Source: Austropuccinia psidii (taxonomy: Eukaryota > Basidiomycota > Pucciniomycetes > Pucciniales > Sphaerophragmiaceae). Taken from it: a DNA stretch of 64,000 nucleotides. Position numbers and translations under genes: made by a program. Of the stretch, positions 1-10,648 are shown piece after piece. The stretch is taken from NCBI GenBank assembly GCA_023105745.1, contig JALGQZ010000011.1, forward strand, positions 44,298,698 through 44,362,697, written 5' to 3'. Each line of letters starts with the position of its first letter. The stretch's first letter is position 1. The notes under the pieces were generated by a model, which ran no database searches, had not been told where the DNA came from, and saw only the letters and a list, made by a program, of their open reading frames with translations.

Positions 1-217
1 TAGAGACTGCTGAAAAGTCTTCTCTAGTTGTAAAGCCACAATCTTAAATATTGATTTGTGAGCTCTGTAGGGAGATTGCTTAGTATATTCAGAGGGGCAG
101 CTAAAACATCATTAGCACCCTTGGTTACAGGATTATTTCAGCAATTCAAAACTGTTTACCTGTGATTTCCCCCTCAAGGACTGCCTTATCCAATCCCACA
201 CTAAAAGGAGTTCCACA
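1..217 (+). repeat. E1 5' LTR, last 217 bp
   Basis: Matches 11234-11450 base for base except at three positions (98.6% identity). It ends in the same CCACA as the 3' LTR, and a TGG primer site follows two bases later. About 1.72 kb of this LTR should lie to the left of the window. Confidence 0.93.
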
Positions 218-219
218 TC

Positions 220-236
220 TGGTGTCCCAACAGTGG
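220..236 (+). other. E1 primer-binding site candidate
   Basis: Two bases after the LTR end the sequence reads TGGTGTCCCAACAGTGG. TGG pairs with the CCA end of a tRNA, as in most LTR elements. I could not assign the tRNA. This site differs from the one shared by E2, E3 and E5. Confidence 0.6.
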
Positions 237-619
237 CCATTTCAACTTCAACATTCAATAATCAGTCAATCATCAATAAAAGAAGAAACCGAAATCAACA
301 TAACTCACAAAACATAATTATCATTATCAAGATTTAACCATCAACATTCTCATACAATCTGGAATCTGGAAACAAATCCCATTCCAAATCATCATCACCA
401 TCACAATCCTCAAATCAATCATACCATTTTTATTATCCAGTAAAAGAAGGCACACCAGAAAATCAAACACCCAAGGATATTGATTTACTCATTGCAACAC
501 CAAGAACAGAACAGAAGGAAAAGGAAGAATTAAGGAGATTTTTCTTCAAGTTAATTCAAGAAGCAAGAAGAAACAAGAGAATTAAAAAAGAATTTAAAGG
601 ATCAGTTTATCAAATAGAA

Positions 620-2527
620 ATGAATCAACAATCAACATCTGACTTACCACCATTACCTGAAGATACTGTAGAAGGACAGTATGCAGAAGAAAGTGAAGAG
701 GAAGATCAAACAGTACAGATCCAAAGTCTTATGAAGCAAATGCAAGATTTATTCTTAACACAAAGTAAAAAGAAAGGAAAAAGAAGGGAACAAACATCTT
801 ACACACCTGGAGCCAGTCCAAGTGAACAAACATTACCAAGGCATGTTAGACCTGAAGACTCACCAATATCACCTACACCTGGTCCTAGAGCAACCTCTAC
901 TCCAGTAACAGAACCAAGAACTCAAAATATTCCAAGGAGAGTTTTTGTCACTACACCTAATAATCCAAGTCCATTACAGCAGAAAGTTCCAAGACAAGAA
1001 AGACCTGTAGTTAAAATTAAAGCAAAAGATTACAATCTAAATTTTGATGGAGAAGAAGGAGAGAAATTTATCAAGAAAGTGGAAAGAATAGCTCAAATTG
1101 AAGGAGCAACAGATGAAGATCTAGCAATGCAAATGGCATTTTGGACAACAATCCAAAAGGTTAGTGGTTCAATTGAAGCTATGCCAGGTTATGAAGAAGG
1201 AAATTGGACTCAACTTAAGAAAGATCTTATAACAAAATGGGGAAGAGTTGAACCTGAAAGAAGATACAGAAAAGACTCACTGATGAAGCTTTTTTCTGAA
1301 ACCCAAGAAGATGGAGGAATTAGCAGTCTATCACAATATAAGAAATTTATGGGAGAATATGAAACTATTGTTACTTACTTATTAAGATACAGGTATATTC
1401 CTCAAGATAACATGTTCCATGAAGACTTATTTGACTGTCTTTCAGCTGATATTAAAGGGGCCATAAGCAAGGAAATGATCAAAGATAATGTCATGGTTAG
1501 AGCTGAAGATGGAGGATACCTTATACCACCTATGAATATTCTCAAGAAGTACATTGAACAAGAATTGGAAGCCAGAATATTAGTAACCAAAAGATTCTCA
1601 TCATCAAGAGATACAGGAAGGAATGTTACTGAAAATAAAAAGAAAGTTCACTTCAAGGAAGAAGCTTTTCCAGGAATGAATGAAGCTTTTAATAAGATGA
1701 AGGAAATTACTGAATCCCTCAAAGAACAAAAAATGGAAACTAGGAAGCAGGCACAAGGGGAAAATGAAGATTTCAAGAAATTTATGACTCAACTGGAAGA
1801 ATTGAAAAGTCTATCCAAACCTCAAATTGGTGGGGTTACCAATAATCAATCCAATAATCAACAGTTCAAGCCAAGAAATGATATTCCACCCTTTTCACAA
1901 AGGCACATTCCCTATGCACCAGCACAAAACATACCAAAACCATATCTCAAATGCTATTATTGTTTGGAGGAAGGACATTCAGTTAATAGATGCAACTACC
2001 TCTTTGAAGATCAAAATAAGAAATGGGTCAGCAGACAAGGAGGTGGATTTTTATTTCCCAATTGGCAAAGAGTTCCAACTGATGGTAAAATTGCTCCAAA
2101 GAAGTTAGTTGAAGACTTTGCAAAAGACCTAGAAGAACTCACAAAGAAAATCAAAGAAGATGAAGCTAAAGAAGCACTACCCAAACCTAATCCAATGAAC
2201 ATAATTCAATTAAAGAAAGATGATAGTGCAACTGCTATAGCCAAAGTTGAAAACTGGGGAAGCTGGCAACCACCAACTATTTCATCAGCCAATGAGCCAC
2301 TTTTAAATAATTATGGATTAAGAAATACTAAAGAAAGAAACTCAAGAGCAGAAAATACCAATCAAGATGCTTTAAGATCACATTCAAAAGTGAAAACACC
2401 AATAAATAAAAGACCAAATATACCTGGAGCTTATATTGAAGATGAGCAAAAAGAAGAAGAGAAAACAATTATTCCAACTAAATATAAGAAGCCTCAATTG
2501 GTAAAAATGAAAAGGAAATACCTCTAG
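620..2527 (+). CDS. gag: E1 gag-like protein with a CCHC zinc knuckle
   Basis: A 635-codon frame. The N-terminal 120 residues are acidic and Pro/Thr-rich. Residues about 135-330 form the ordered gag-like part (rich in Trp, Tyr and Leu), followed by a Lys/Glu-rich probable coiled coil. One retroviral zinc knuckle, C445-X2-C448-X4-H453-X4-C458, would bind the element RNA. The ATG at 620 is the first in frame, but the frame stays open back to 338 and its last 60 codons before the ATG read like protein (charged, with an FFFKLIQEARR stretch). A non-ATG start, a spliced upstream exon or a lost ATG is therefore possible. The C-terminus runs into a frame change: from 2488 the protease frame (-1) is open, and no clean slippery heptamer is seen in the overlap. 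Gag assigned from the knuckle and position, not from a named fold. Confidence 0.8.
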   Translation: MNQQSTSDLPPLPEDTVEGQYAEESEEEDQTVQIQSLMKQMQDLFLTQSKKKGKRREQTSYTPGASPSEQTLPRHVRPEDSPISPTPGPRATSTPVTEPRTQNIPRRVFVTTPNNPSPLQQKVPRQERPVVKIKAKDYNLNFDGEEGEKFIKKVERIAQIEGATDEDLAMQMAFWTTIQKVSGSIEAMPGYEEGNWTQLKKDLITKWGRVEPERRYRKDSLMKLFSETQEDGGISSLSQYKKFMGEYETIVTYLLRYRYIPQDNMFHEDLFDCLSADIKGAISKEMIKDNVMVRAEDGGYLIPPMNILKKYIEQELEARILVTKRFSSSRDTGRNVTENKKKVHFKEEAFPGMNEAFNKMKEITESLKEQKMETRKQAQGENEDFKKFMTQLEELKSLSKPQIGGVTNNQSNNQQFKPRNDIPPFSQRHIPYAPAQNIPKPYLKCYYCLEEGHSVNRCNYLFEDQNKKWVSRQGGGFLFPNWQRVPTDGKIAPKKLVEDFAKDLEELTKKIKEDEAKEALPKPNPMNIIQLKKDDSATAIAKVENWGSWQPPTISSANEPLLNNYGLRNTKERNSRAENTNQDALRSHSKVKTPINKRPNIPGAYIEDEQKEEEKTIIPTKYKKPQLVKMKRKYL

Positions 2528-2568
2528 AGGAACCTAAAGGTGATCAAACTGAAAATACTCAAGAACCA

Positions 2569-3060
2569 ATGAAGAAAGTCAATGAAAGGAAAATTGTTAA
2601 GGAAGAAAACTTAGATATTCAAGAAATTATGGCACAAATTATCAAAAAGGTATTGGATCAGAAAATAAATCTTACCTTGGAGCAAATTTTAGTCATGTCA
2701 CCAAAGTTTTTTAATCAATTAAAGAATCTGTCAGAGGAAGAGAAAAAATCTATTAATTCAATTGATACAAAGGAAATTCAAACCAAACTCATAAATCATC
2801 ATTTAGGTAATTATGAACAGCCAAAATTACATTATGCCTGTCCATTGGGATTTATGCAAGTATATTTGGGAGAAGAAGGACATGAAATAATGGCATTAGT
2901 TGATACAGGATCAGAATTGAATATAATACCAGAAGATTCAGCAATCAAAGCAGGACTTACCACAAGATGCCTCAACATGAATTTAAGGGGAATTGGTGGG
3001 CATTGTACCTCAATAGTTGGATTAGCAGAATTTACCCCAATCACTTTAGTCACTGGGTAA
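2569..3060 (+). CDS. E1 aspartic protease, N-terminal part, ending at an in-frame TAA
   Basis: Residues 110-116 carry the retropepsin active-site signature (LVDTGSE, catalytic D112), followed by an NIIPED segment and a Gly-rich flap-like stretch. The protein would dimerise and cut the gag polyprotein. The same frame is open upstream to 2488, so translation probably enters from gag rather than at the ATG at 2569. A TAA at 3058-3060 stops the frame inside the protease fold. The C-terminal half of the protease (containing LGRPFLAD) resumes at once in the same frame. The TAA is thus either an inactivating point change in this copy or a readthrough stop. I think the first more likely, because the gag-to-protease frame change also suggests decay. 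Confidence 0.78.
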   Translation: MKKVNERKIVKEENLDIQEIMAQIIKKVLDQKINLTLEQILVMSPKFFNQLKNLSEEEKKSINSIDTKEIQTKLINHHLGNYEQPKLHYACPLGFMQVYLGEEGHEIMALVDTGSELNIIPEDSAIKAGLTTRCLNMNLRGIGGHCTSIVGLAEFTPITLVTG

Positions 3061-5238
3061 GAAAGAAATATACATCTTTTTGTAGCAAGAGGAGCAGTTC
3101 ACACAGTATTGGGAAGGCCTTTCCTTGCAGATAATAACATAAGATTAGACTTTTCTCAACAGAAAGGGGAAATATTCAGTTACATAGAGCCAGATGGAAG
3201 AAGACTTTGCTTACCTATATGTTCACCACAGAAAATAGGATGGAGAGAAGAACCACCAGCAGGAATGGAAACATGTGCAGTTTCTAAATTGGAAGATTGG
3301 AAGGAATTATCAAAAGAGAATGAATTAAAGCCCAAAAACCAAGACAAGTTTCAGGAAAATTTTAATCAAGTACTTGATAGTGAAGAAATGAAAGAATCCA
3401 AAGACAAAGTGGAAATGAAGGAGGAATTTTCAATAGAAAATGAACAAATTATTCAAGATAGAACACATTCACAAGAGATAAATTCTCAGGAGTACCACAA
3501 GGAAATGAGAAAAACTGACAAGACCATAAATGAAGAAAAATTAAGATCACATAGTTTATCTGACAAACCTGAATTGAAAGTAGTTGATATGCCTTATACA
3601 GAAGAAAATTTACTTATTTCTGACCTCAATGAGACCAAGAAAATGGAAGTTCATAGTGAAATTTTTAGGGAATCAAAACAGACTCCCAAGGAAGAAGCTC
3701 ATACTGAAAGTAAATACTGTACTCTTGATCCCAAAGAAAATGTTTTTTATGAGAAGTCCTCAAAGAAATTCACACCCTTAAGATCATTGAGCTCAATTTC
3801 AAAAGGAATCAAGAGTATTAAAAAATCATTCACACAAAAATCAAAATCATTGGAGAAGTTATTGGAACCTAAAAAGAAAGAAAAGTTTATTTCAGAGTCA
3901 AATTCTGAGATTGCAAATGAAGAAAAAGGCTCCTCAAAGAAGGATACTTACAAGAGTGAAAAGGCCAAACACTTTGAAGTAAAATTTTTAATTGACAATA
4001 TGATCATCAATCCAATTAAGAAGATTAAGGTGAATCACTCCAATTCAAAAAACCATAATAAACTTAAAGAAAAGAATACAGAATCTTTAGTAATACCTAG
4101 TATATTCAGTAAACCCAATTCAAGTGATCACATAAAGAAGGTTGTAATCCCACCTTCAATCTTAGAAGATAGAAGTATCATACATATTACCAATATCAAC
4201 TCTCAGATTACTTCAGCAAGGAGTAACTTCCCAGAAGAAGAGGATAGCTCAGAGAATAACATATCATTCAAAGAAGAGGTTGCAAATGAAGAAAGAAATG
4301 ACCAAAATCAAGTAAAAGATATAAGTTTTTGTGTAGAAGAAGAACCTTTAAAAATAGATTTCCCTTGTTGTACCTCAACAAGAAAAGATATAGAATGCAG
4401 TTTCAGTACAGTTCAGGATATCCATTCAGCTAACATTGATGAGTCAACATATGAAAATCCAATTAATTCACTATCACAAATTGACATACAACAGGAATTA
4501 AATCAGCAAAAAGCCTTACCCCCTGAAGACAAATCCTCTGGGGAAGCTTATAATAACTGTAATATTGAAAACAAAATTAATTCAAGATTCAAAAAACTTC
4601 AGTCTATCAGGAACCATGCCAGAAATGAGCTCATAAAAAATACAATACACTCACCAAATATTTTAGAAAAACATCTTTCTAGACCAGCATATGAGAATGA
4701 AGCAGGATTATTTTGTCAAATGGAAATACAAGAAGAAGCTGAAGATGAACATAAATTTATACTTACTGAAGAAGAATTCCCTTGGGAAGGTTATACAAAT
4801 TGGAAACCTCTTAGAAATGCCAACCTTGTTGAACAAAATAATGATAATCCTAGGAACAACTATGAAGGTTCAAACCAACATGTCAAGTGGTTGGAAGATA
4901 TTAGTAACCCAAAGAAGAATGAATCAAATAGAATCAAAGATAAAAGTAGCAAAAAGAAGAAGAAGACCAAGGAAGAAAAGGAATATTTTTGGATTACTCA
5001 GAATGAAAAAATATGCCCAAGTTTGCAAGCCCATTTGGCTAGGCAATATAAGACCTCAACACAAAAAGAGGATTGGACAGAAAATAATGATAGAAATGGA
5101 AGAGTTATCCAGGATTACTTTGATAATGATGAAGATTTTCAAGATCAATATCTCAATGAAGAAAGAATAAATGAGCTTAAAGCTAAGAGGGCCAAATTCA
5201 AGAAAGGTCTTGACAACAAGTTTTCATATTATCAATGA
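3061..5238 (+). CDS. E1 protease C-terminal part fused to a long Lys/Ser/Glu-rich extension
   Basis: Directly after the TAA the same frame runs open for 725 codons. The first 60 hold the second half of a retropepsin, with the hydrophobic-Gly motif VLGRPFLAD. A run of about 630 residues follows that is strongly hydrophilic (Lys, Glu, Ser, Asn, Gln), low in aromatics, with basic clusters such as SKKKKKTKEEKE (about residue 630) and a coiled-coil-like C-terminus. I recognise no domain in it. In an autonomous Gypsy element the RT would begin here, but no YxDD, RNase H or integrase motif is present. The length and openness in AT-rich DNA, where TAA should be frequent, argue for past selection on this protein. 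It may be a structural or RNA-binding extension; the function is unknown. Confidence 0.7.
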   Translation, partial: ERNIHLFVARGAVHTVLGRPFLADNNIRLDFSQQKGEIFSYIEPDGRRLCLPICSPQKIGWREEPPAGMETCAVSKLEDWKELSKENELKPKNQDKFQENFNQVLDSEEMKESKDKVEMKEEFSIENEQIIQDRTHSQEINSQEYHKEMRKTDKTINEEKLRSHSLSDKPELKVVDMPYTEENLLISDLNETKKMEVHSEIFRESKQTPKEEAHTESKYCTLDPKENVFYEKSSKKFTPLRSLSSISKGIKSIKKSFTQKSKSLEKLLEPKKKEKFISESNSEIANEEKGSSKKDTYKSEKAKHFEVKFLIDNMIINPIKKIKVNHSNSKNHNKLKEKNTESLVIPSIFSKPNSSDHIKKVVIPPSILEDRSIIHITNINSQITSARSNFPEEEDSSENNISFKEEVANEERNDQNQVKDISFCVEEEPLKIDFPCCTSTRKDIECSFSTVQDIHSANIDESTYENPINSLSQIDIQQELNQQKALPPEDKSSGEAYNNCNIENKINSRFKKLQSIRNHARNELIKNTIHSPNILEKHLSRPAYENEAGLFCQMEIQEEAEDEHKFILTEEEFPWEGYTNWKPLRNANLVEQNNDNPRNNYEGSNQHVKWLEDISNPKKNESNRIKDKSSKKKKKTKEEKEYFWITQNEKICPSLQAHLARQYKTSTQKEDWTENNDRNGRVIQDYFDNDEDFQDQYLNEERINELKAKRAKFKKGLDNKFSYYQ

Positions 5239-6885
5239 CTTGTTTTATCATAATTGAACATTTTCCTTTATTATTTCATAAATTTTAGTCTCATTCTAGT
5301 CTCAAAGATCTATAAGGAAATCTAATATAAAAAAAAATAATGAAAAATATATAAAAAAAAACATATCAATAAAAAAAAAGTGTCAAGTGTATCAGAATCA
5401 TTATTCCATGTTATCTTATGTATTAGTATAAAAAAAAATTACTTAACTAAAAAATTAGGGTGGGTGTCTATTTCTTAAATCCATCCTTTATGATTTAAGT
5501 TTTTGGGATGAAATTCTGGGGAATTTCCATTTTATTCTATAAATTTATCTTCATCAATATTCAATATCAACCCATTGAAGAATTAAAGCCAAGGTGAAGA
5601 ATCAAAGAAATAACTCAAGAATGTTTAACTGCAAGATTTAAAGAAGTCAAATAATAGAATACAAAATTGAAGGAATATACAAATATGGCCAAACAAAACA
5701 CACAGCCTCACAATACACATAGCAAGAGGGGTGACCAGTTTTGTTTATGGTTATTTTTTATTCAAATTATATTTTTTTTTATTATTGGTTTATTTTTTTA
5801 CAAATTACTAGTCACCCCTTGTTTACAAGAACAATTTTTTAAAATAATCAAAACAATAAAGCAAGATTGAATAATAATAACAATAACAGCAAATAAAAAC
5901 AAGAATTATCAAGATCAAATTCATCCAAAAAAATCACTAAGATCTCTCAAGAAATCTTATTGGTTTATATTTCTTGGAATAATATTTATATCATAATAAT
6001 AAAAGAAAGAAGACATGATAAAAGGGATAACTGGCCAGGTTAAACCCAAATGAAAATGTTTTCTTATACAATTAATTCTTTTTTTTTCTTATTAATTTAT
6101 TTTCGATATTCAAAAATGTCTTATTATAAAAGACACAAAGATTTTTTCTTTTTTTTCTGGGGATAAGGGAGAATAAAACCTCCTTTTATATTAAAGATGG
6201 GGCAATCTTCTTCTACCCACAATTTGGCCCTATAAACCTTTCATATATCAAAGGCTGAAAACTCTAAAAAATACATCTTATCAACCATTTAACCCCAATT
6301 AGAATTCAATTTAAATAAATAAATAAGTTTCATATATTAAATCAATAATATATTGATTGGATTAACCAAACAAAGCAAGGTTTAATTCAAAAATTCAGAA
6401 TCTTAATTAATTTGATCTTATAGTATTTGGTCAAATTAAAGCTTAACTCCACTCCAAATTTAATTCAAAAAGAAAAATCCCAAATTTAATAAATACACCT
6501 TATATTGATGGATTTTAGAGATTAAATTAGACTTAAATTTTAATTAATTTAATCTCACATTTACTTGTCACATTCAATCTTAACTCCACTCAACTGCAAA
6601 AGAAAAAATAAATAAAGTAAGATCAATTAAACTTATTTAATTGATACTTAATTCTAACTTTACCTTCAAATATATTAAAAAAAAAAGTTTGATTTAAAAC
6701 TGCTTAGTAATGGTTAAACTTATCTTTACCTTTTCAAATCAATACTAAAGCTAATATTATTCAATTAAATTACCAACAAACAAAAGCCTCAAAATATACT
6801 TCTTAAATTGAATTAAAGTAAAAAAAAGATTAAAACACTCACCATATTAGAATTTTAACTGCCTGTAGCATTATTACTTTCCTCT

Positions 6886-6940
6886 ATTCATTTTTTTTAT
6901 TTTTTATTTATTTATTTATTTATTTATTTATTTTTTTACT
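6886..6940. repeat. (TTTA)n microsatellite in a T-rich tract
   Basis: Eight or more uninterrupted TTTA units flanked by T-runs. Confidence 0.85.
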
Positions 6941-7129
6941 TTTTTTCAAGCAAAAATAATAGCAAATTATTATTCCTATTATTATCATCAATATTACAAA
7001 AAAAAAAAAATATACAATGATTTTTTTATTAAATAAAAAAAAAAAACATCAAATTCAACAAAAAAAGAAAAGAAAAAGCATCAGAACGATGCAAAACAAC
7101 AGCTAAAAAAATAAATAAAACGATAGCAA

Positions 7130-7130
<1 letters not shown>

Positions 7131-7165
<35 letters not shown>
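7131..7165. repeat. Poly-A tract of 35 bases
   Basis: Uninterrupted A35 inside the E1 interior. The minus-strand frames crossing it (about 7029-7351) are poly-Phe artefacts. Confidence 0.95.
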
Positions 7166-7168
<3 letters not shown>

Positions 7169-7559
7169 ACAATCGATCACAGTAAAAAAAAACAGTACAA
7201 CTGTACTGTGAAATAAAACAAGTCTTTTCATTTTTTTTATTAAAAAAAAGGGATAAAAAAAAAGATACATAATACAAGAAAGAAAAAAAAAGAGAAGAGA
7301 ACGATTGATCGCGATGGAAGGGTGGGGGAACAGTACAATACTGTACTGCACTGTACTATAAATGGAAACAAAAAAAAAACATAAAAAAAATAAAATTAAT
7401 TAATTAATTAAATTAAAAATATAATTTAATGTACAGTATTTTATTCAAATGCAGGTGGGAAGAGGGTTAAAATTAAAGTTGAAAGAAATCAATCACCTGC
7501 GGCAAGATAAGAAGTGCAGCTGTTTAATTTTGAAGTATCCACACCCAGCTACTTCAAAA

Positions 7560-8360
7560 AAAAAAAAAATTATTATTAAATTAAATTTATTATTAAAAAT
7601 AAAAAATAAAAATTATTATTATTTATATTAAATTAAATTTTTTATTATTATTTATATTAAATAAAAAAAAATACTATTGTCATTTATATTGAATTAAAAA
7701 ACAAAAAAATATATAATTATTATTTATATCAAATAAATTATTATAATTTATATTAAATTAAACTTATTATTATTGAAATTAAATGAAATTTAGTATCATT
7801 ATATATAAATTAAATTAAATTTATTATTATTATTCAAATTAAATAAAAAAAAAAAATTATTATTATATAAATTAAATTAAAGTTATTATTATTTAAATTA
7901 AATGAATAAAAAAAATTATCATTATTTAAAAAAAAAAAAAAAAAAATATTTTTATTTATTTAAAAAAAAAAAAAATTATTATTATTTATATTAAATTAAA
8001 ATATATTATTATTATTATTAAATTAAATTTATTATTAAAAAAAAATAAAATAAAATAAAAAATATAAATATAAATATAAATAAATATTATTATTATTGAT
8101 ATTAAGTTAGATATATTCTCATTATATTATATTAGATTTATTATTATCATTTATATTATATTAGAATTGATTATTATTAATCATAAAATAAACATATTAT
8201 GATTAAATAATACTATTATTATTTATATTAAATTAAATATATTATTATTAGTTAAAAAAAAATTTAAATTTACAATTATTATTCAAACCAAATTAAACTT
8301 ATAATTATTATTTAAATTAATTACATTTATTAGTATTGTTTATATTAAATTCAATTTATT
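7560..8360. repeat. Degenerate TTATTA/ATTAAATTA array
   Basis: About 800 bases built from variants of TTATTATTTATATTAAATTA with interspersed A-runs. No coding potential. Likely grew by slippage inside E1. Confidence 0.75.
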
Positions 8361-8517
8361 ATTATAAAAATACAAATAGAATAGATAAATTAAAACAATA
8401 GGTTACAATCATTAAATGGAGAGGGGGGTGTCAACCATTAATAACAATAACCATATAAAAAACCACCCACCATTAACCATAATTAATATACTAAAAATAA
8501 AAAAAAGTGATACAAGA

Positions 8518-9150
8518 GGTCTGCCATGACCTTAAAGTAGTTTATTCTCAGAAGTAATTTCATAATATACCTTATTATTAGCCTTGTTTTAACATTTATA
8601 TTTACTTGATATCATTTTATTAGTATCTCTTATTACTTCATTATATAATTATTATTATTTATGATTATTTATTATTATTTATTATTATTTATTATTATTT
8701 ATTATTATTTATTATTATTTATTATTATTATTATTTATTATTATTTTACTATTATTATATCATTATTTCTTTAATAAATTATATATAAAAAAAAAAAAAA
8801 AAAACCATATCATATATTGATATAAAATTATATTTATTTTAATTATTATATAAAGTAAATATGATGGTACAATTATTAAATGGAGAGGGGGTGGCCCCAC
8901 CATTTAAGGTCAATTTCAGCAAAAACAAAAACAAGAAGAAAGAACAACCCAATCAGGAAAACCAAATAAAAAGAAGAGAGGTCCTAGATAAGACCTTAAA
9001 CTGTCCAAATATTTCTTATATCTTACCAACAAAATTACCTCAAGAATAGGTCCTTGATAAGACCTTAAACTGTCTGAATAAATTCTTTTTTTTATCAATT
9101 ATTACATCAAATAACTCAAACTGTGGTCCTGAGTATGACCTTAAACTGCA
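8518..9150 (+). repeat. Four spaced copies of a GGTC-loop-GACCTTAAACTG hairpin motif
   Basis: Copies start at 8518, 8980, 9049 and 9125. Each has the arm GGTC, a 6-8 base loop and the arm GACC, followed by TTAAA; the last three continue TTAAACTG. The two central copies share GGTCCTNGATAAGACCTTAAACTGTC (given with one ambiguous base). The conserved tail beyond the stem shows that more than the hairpin is maintained. Confidence 0.75.
8648..8752. repeat. Tandem TTATTATTTA repeat
   Basis: About nine near-perfect units of 7-10 bases, grading into TTA triplets. Confidence 0.85.
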
Positions 9151-9493
9151 TTATTATTCATCAAAAAAAAATAAAGAAAAGAAAAGAAAATTATTTTCTT
9201 TTATTATCAAAATCTTTTTCAACAAAGAAATAAATAAATAAAATGAAAGATGAAGATCAACCAATAAAACAAAATCAACTATATCAAGATGAAAATGCTT
9301 AAAAATAGTAATATTTGCAAACAAAGCCAAGAAGACAACACAAAACAAGAAGCTATGGAGATTCAAAATCAATATAAAGAGCTACAAACAGAAAATATCA
9401 AGTGAAGCTATTAAAATTGAAATTCAAATAAATGAAGTTTTGATGAATGAATCAAGAATATTCCTCTTGAAACTGGAATGCTGGGGACAGCAT

Positions 9494-9509
9494 GAAATAG
9501 AGATGGGGA
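9494..9509 (+). other. E1 polypurine tract
   Basis: GAAATAGAGATGGGGA lies immediately before the TGTGG start of the 3' LTR. This is the expected place and composition for plus-strand priming. Confidence 0.8.
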
Positions 9510-10113
9510 TGTGGTATTCCATACCTTAATGGCCCAGTTTCAAGTGAAATTTCATTTATAAGGCTATAAATTGAAGAAATAACAAAGAAAAATCAATAAT
9601 TAATCAACTATAATAGAGGAATTCAGTAATAAAATGGACCTAAATTCATCAATATGTATAATCCCATAAGAAAATCCTGGAAGAATGGACCATTTGATTA
9701 CAAGAATAACAATAAAATAAGGAAAAGAGAAAGCCAAACTAGCAAGAATGTTAAAGTTACCAGTGAAAGGGGTAGTGTAACACTCAAGTTACCCAAGCTC
9801 TGCTCAACCATTGGATTACTAAGCAATACAGTTATTAAACTGAGGCCAATTCAATAAGGAATAAATTAAAACTGTACCAATCAACAGTCACAAGACAAAA
9901 AGAAAAAGAAATCAATCAATTTATGCAAGGAAAATCCATCAAAAACCTTAAATTACCCAGCAAATCTGTGGAAATACAAGCAAAGCCACCTGATAAGCCA
10001 GTAAATTTAAATTAAAAACAGAATTAAGTTAGATAAAGAAAAATTAAATCTCATACAGGACAAACAGAATCCCCACAATACACAGCATTCTCAACCTAAA
10101 GTTCAAACAACAA

Positions 10114-10310
10114 ACCAAACATATGGTGCAATATCTTAATCAAATGACACCATCTCAAAATTACTCACCAGCTCGATTCCCTCAAGGCTGTGCATAATAA
10201 TTTTAAAGTTTAATTGCAATATAAAAGAAGCTTCATAAATGGTGCAATATACCAAACATATGGTGCAATATCTTCATCAAATGACACCATCTCAAAATTC
10301 CTCACCAGCT
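10114..10310 (+). repeat. Direct 60-bp repeat in the U3 part of the E1 LTR
   Basis: 10114-10173 and 10251-10310 match over 60 bases with two mismatches (starting ACCAAACATATGGTGC, ending CTCACCAGCT). Duplicated U3 segments often act as enhancers, but nothing here proves that. Confidence 0.85.
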
Positions 10311-10461
10311 AAAACATCTCAGATTACATAATCATACATAAATTGGTTCAAAAAACCAAACAAATGCTATCTCACCACTATAAAGAAATTATCCCAGCCA
10401 AAAGAAGTGGAAAAATTCCAAGTCCCTTGTTTTTGAGTGCCTCTATGGAGAGTCCAAAGAA

Positions 10462-10469
10462 TATAAATA
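10462..10469 (+). promoter_or_regulatory. E1 LTR TATA box
   Basis: TATAAATA about 950 bases into the LTR, followed by a pyrimidine-rich stretch (CCTCTCTCCCTC). A TATAAATA-type box is also seen in the LTR relics at 31508 and 50468 and in the E2 LTRs, which supports a promoter role. Confidence 0.7.
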
Positions 10470-10520
10470 AAGGTCCTCTCTCCCTCATTTTTTTCCTCTT
10501 TTCCCCATGAATCCAATTAG

Positions 10521-10648
10521 TTATATACCAAGAAGGAGAATAACTATTCATCCCTCACTAGTAGGTCAACCTAGTATTATTCTTAAAGAGGAATTATATA
10601 CCAAGAAGGAGAATAATTCATTCATCCCTTACTAGTAGGTTAATCTAG
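10521..10648 (+). repeat. Tandem duplication of about 73 bp in the E1 LTR
   Basis: 10521-10574 and 10594-10648 share TTATATACCAAGAAGGAGAA and the following CATCCCT-ACTAGTAGGT segment. They lie just downstream of the TATA box, so they would be in the transcribed R or leader part. Confidence 0.85.

Larger units (their letters stand above)
5239..9493 (+). other. E1 non-coding interior, 4.25 kb, AT-rich and low complexity
   Basis: No frame here looks coding. The stretch holds A-runs, T-runs, TTTA and TTATTA arrays, a near-palindromic ACAGTACA pair (7190-7210), two copies of a TTAAATGGAGAGGGGG-type G-rich box (8413 and 8875) and four GGTC/GACC hairpins (8518-9140). In an autonomous element this space would hold RT to integrase. 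Either pol was replaced or the element evolved without it. A 67-codon hydrophobic frame at 5667-5870 is described under findings. Confidence 0.7.

Noticed and set aside
7029..7351. Minus-strand poly-Phe frames
   Set aside because: They only read through A-runs on the plus strand.
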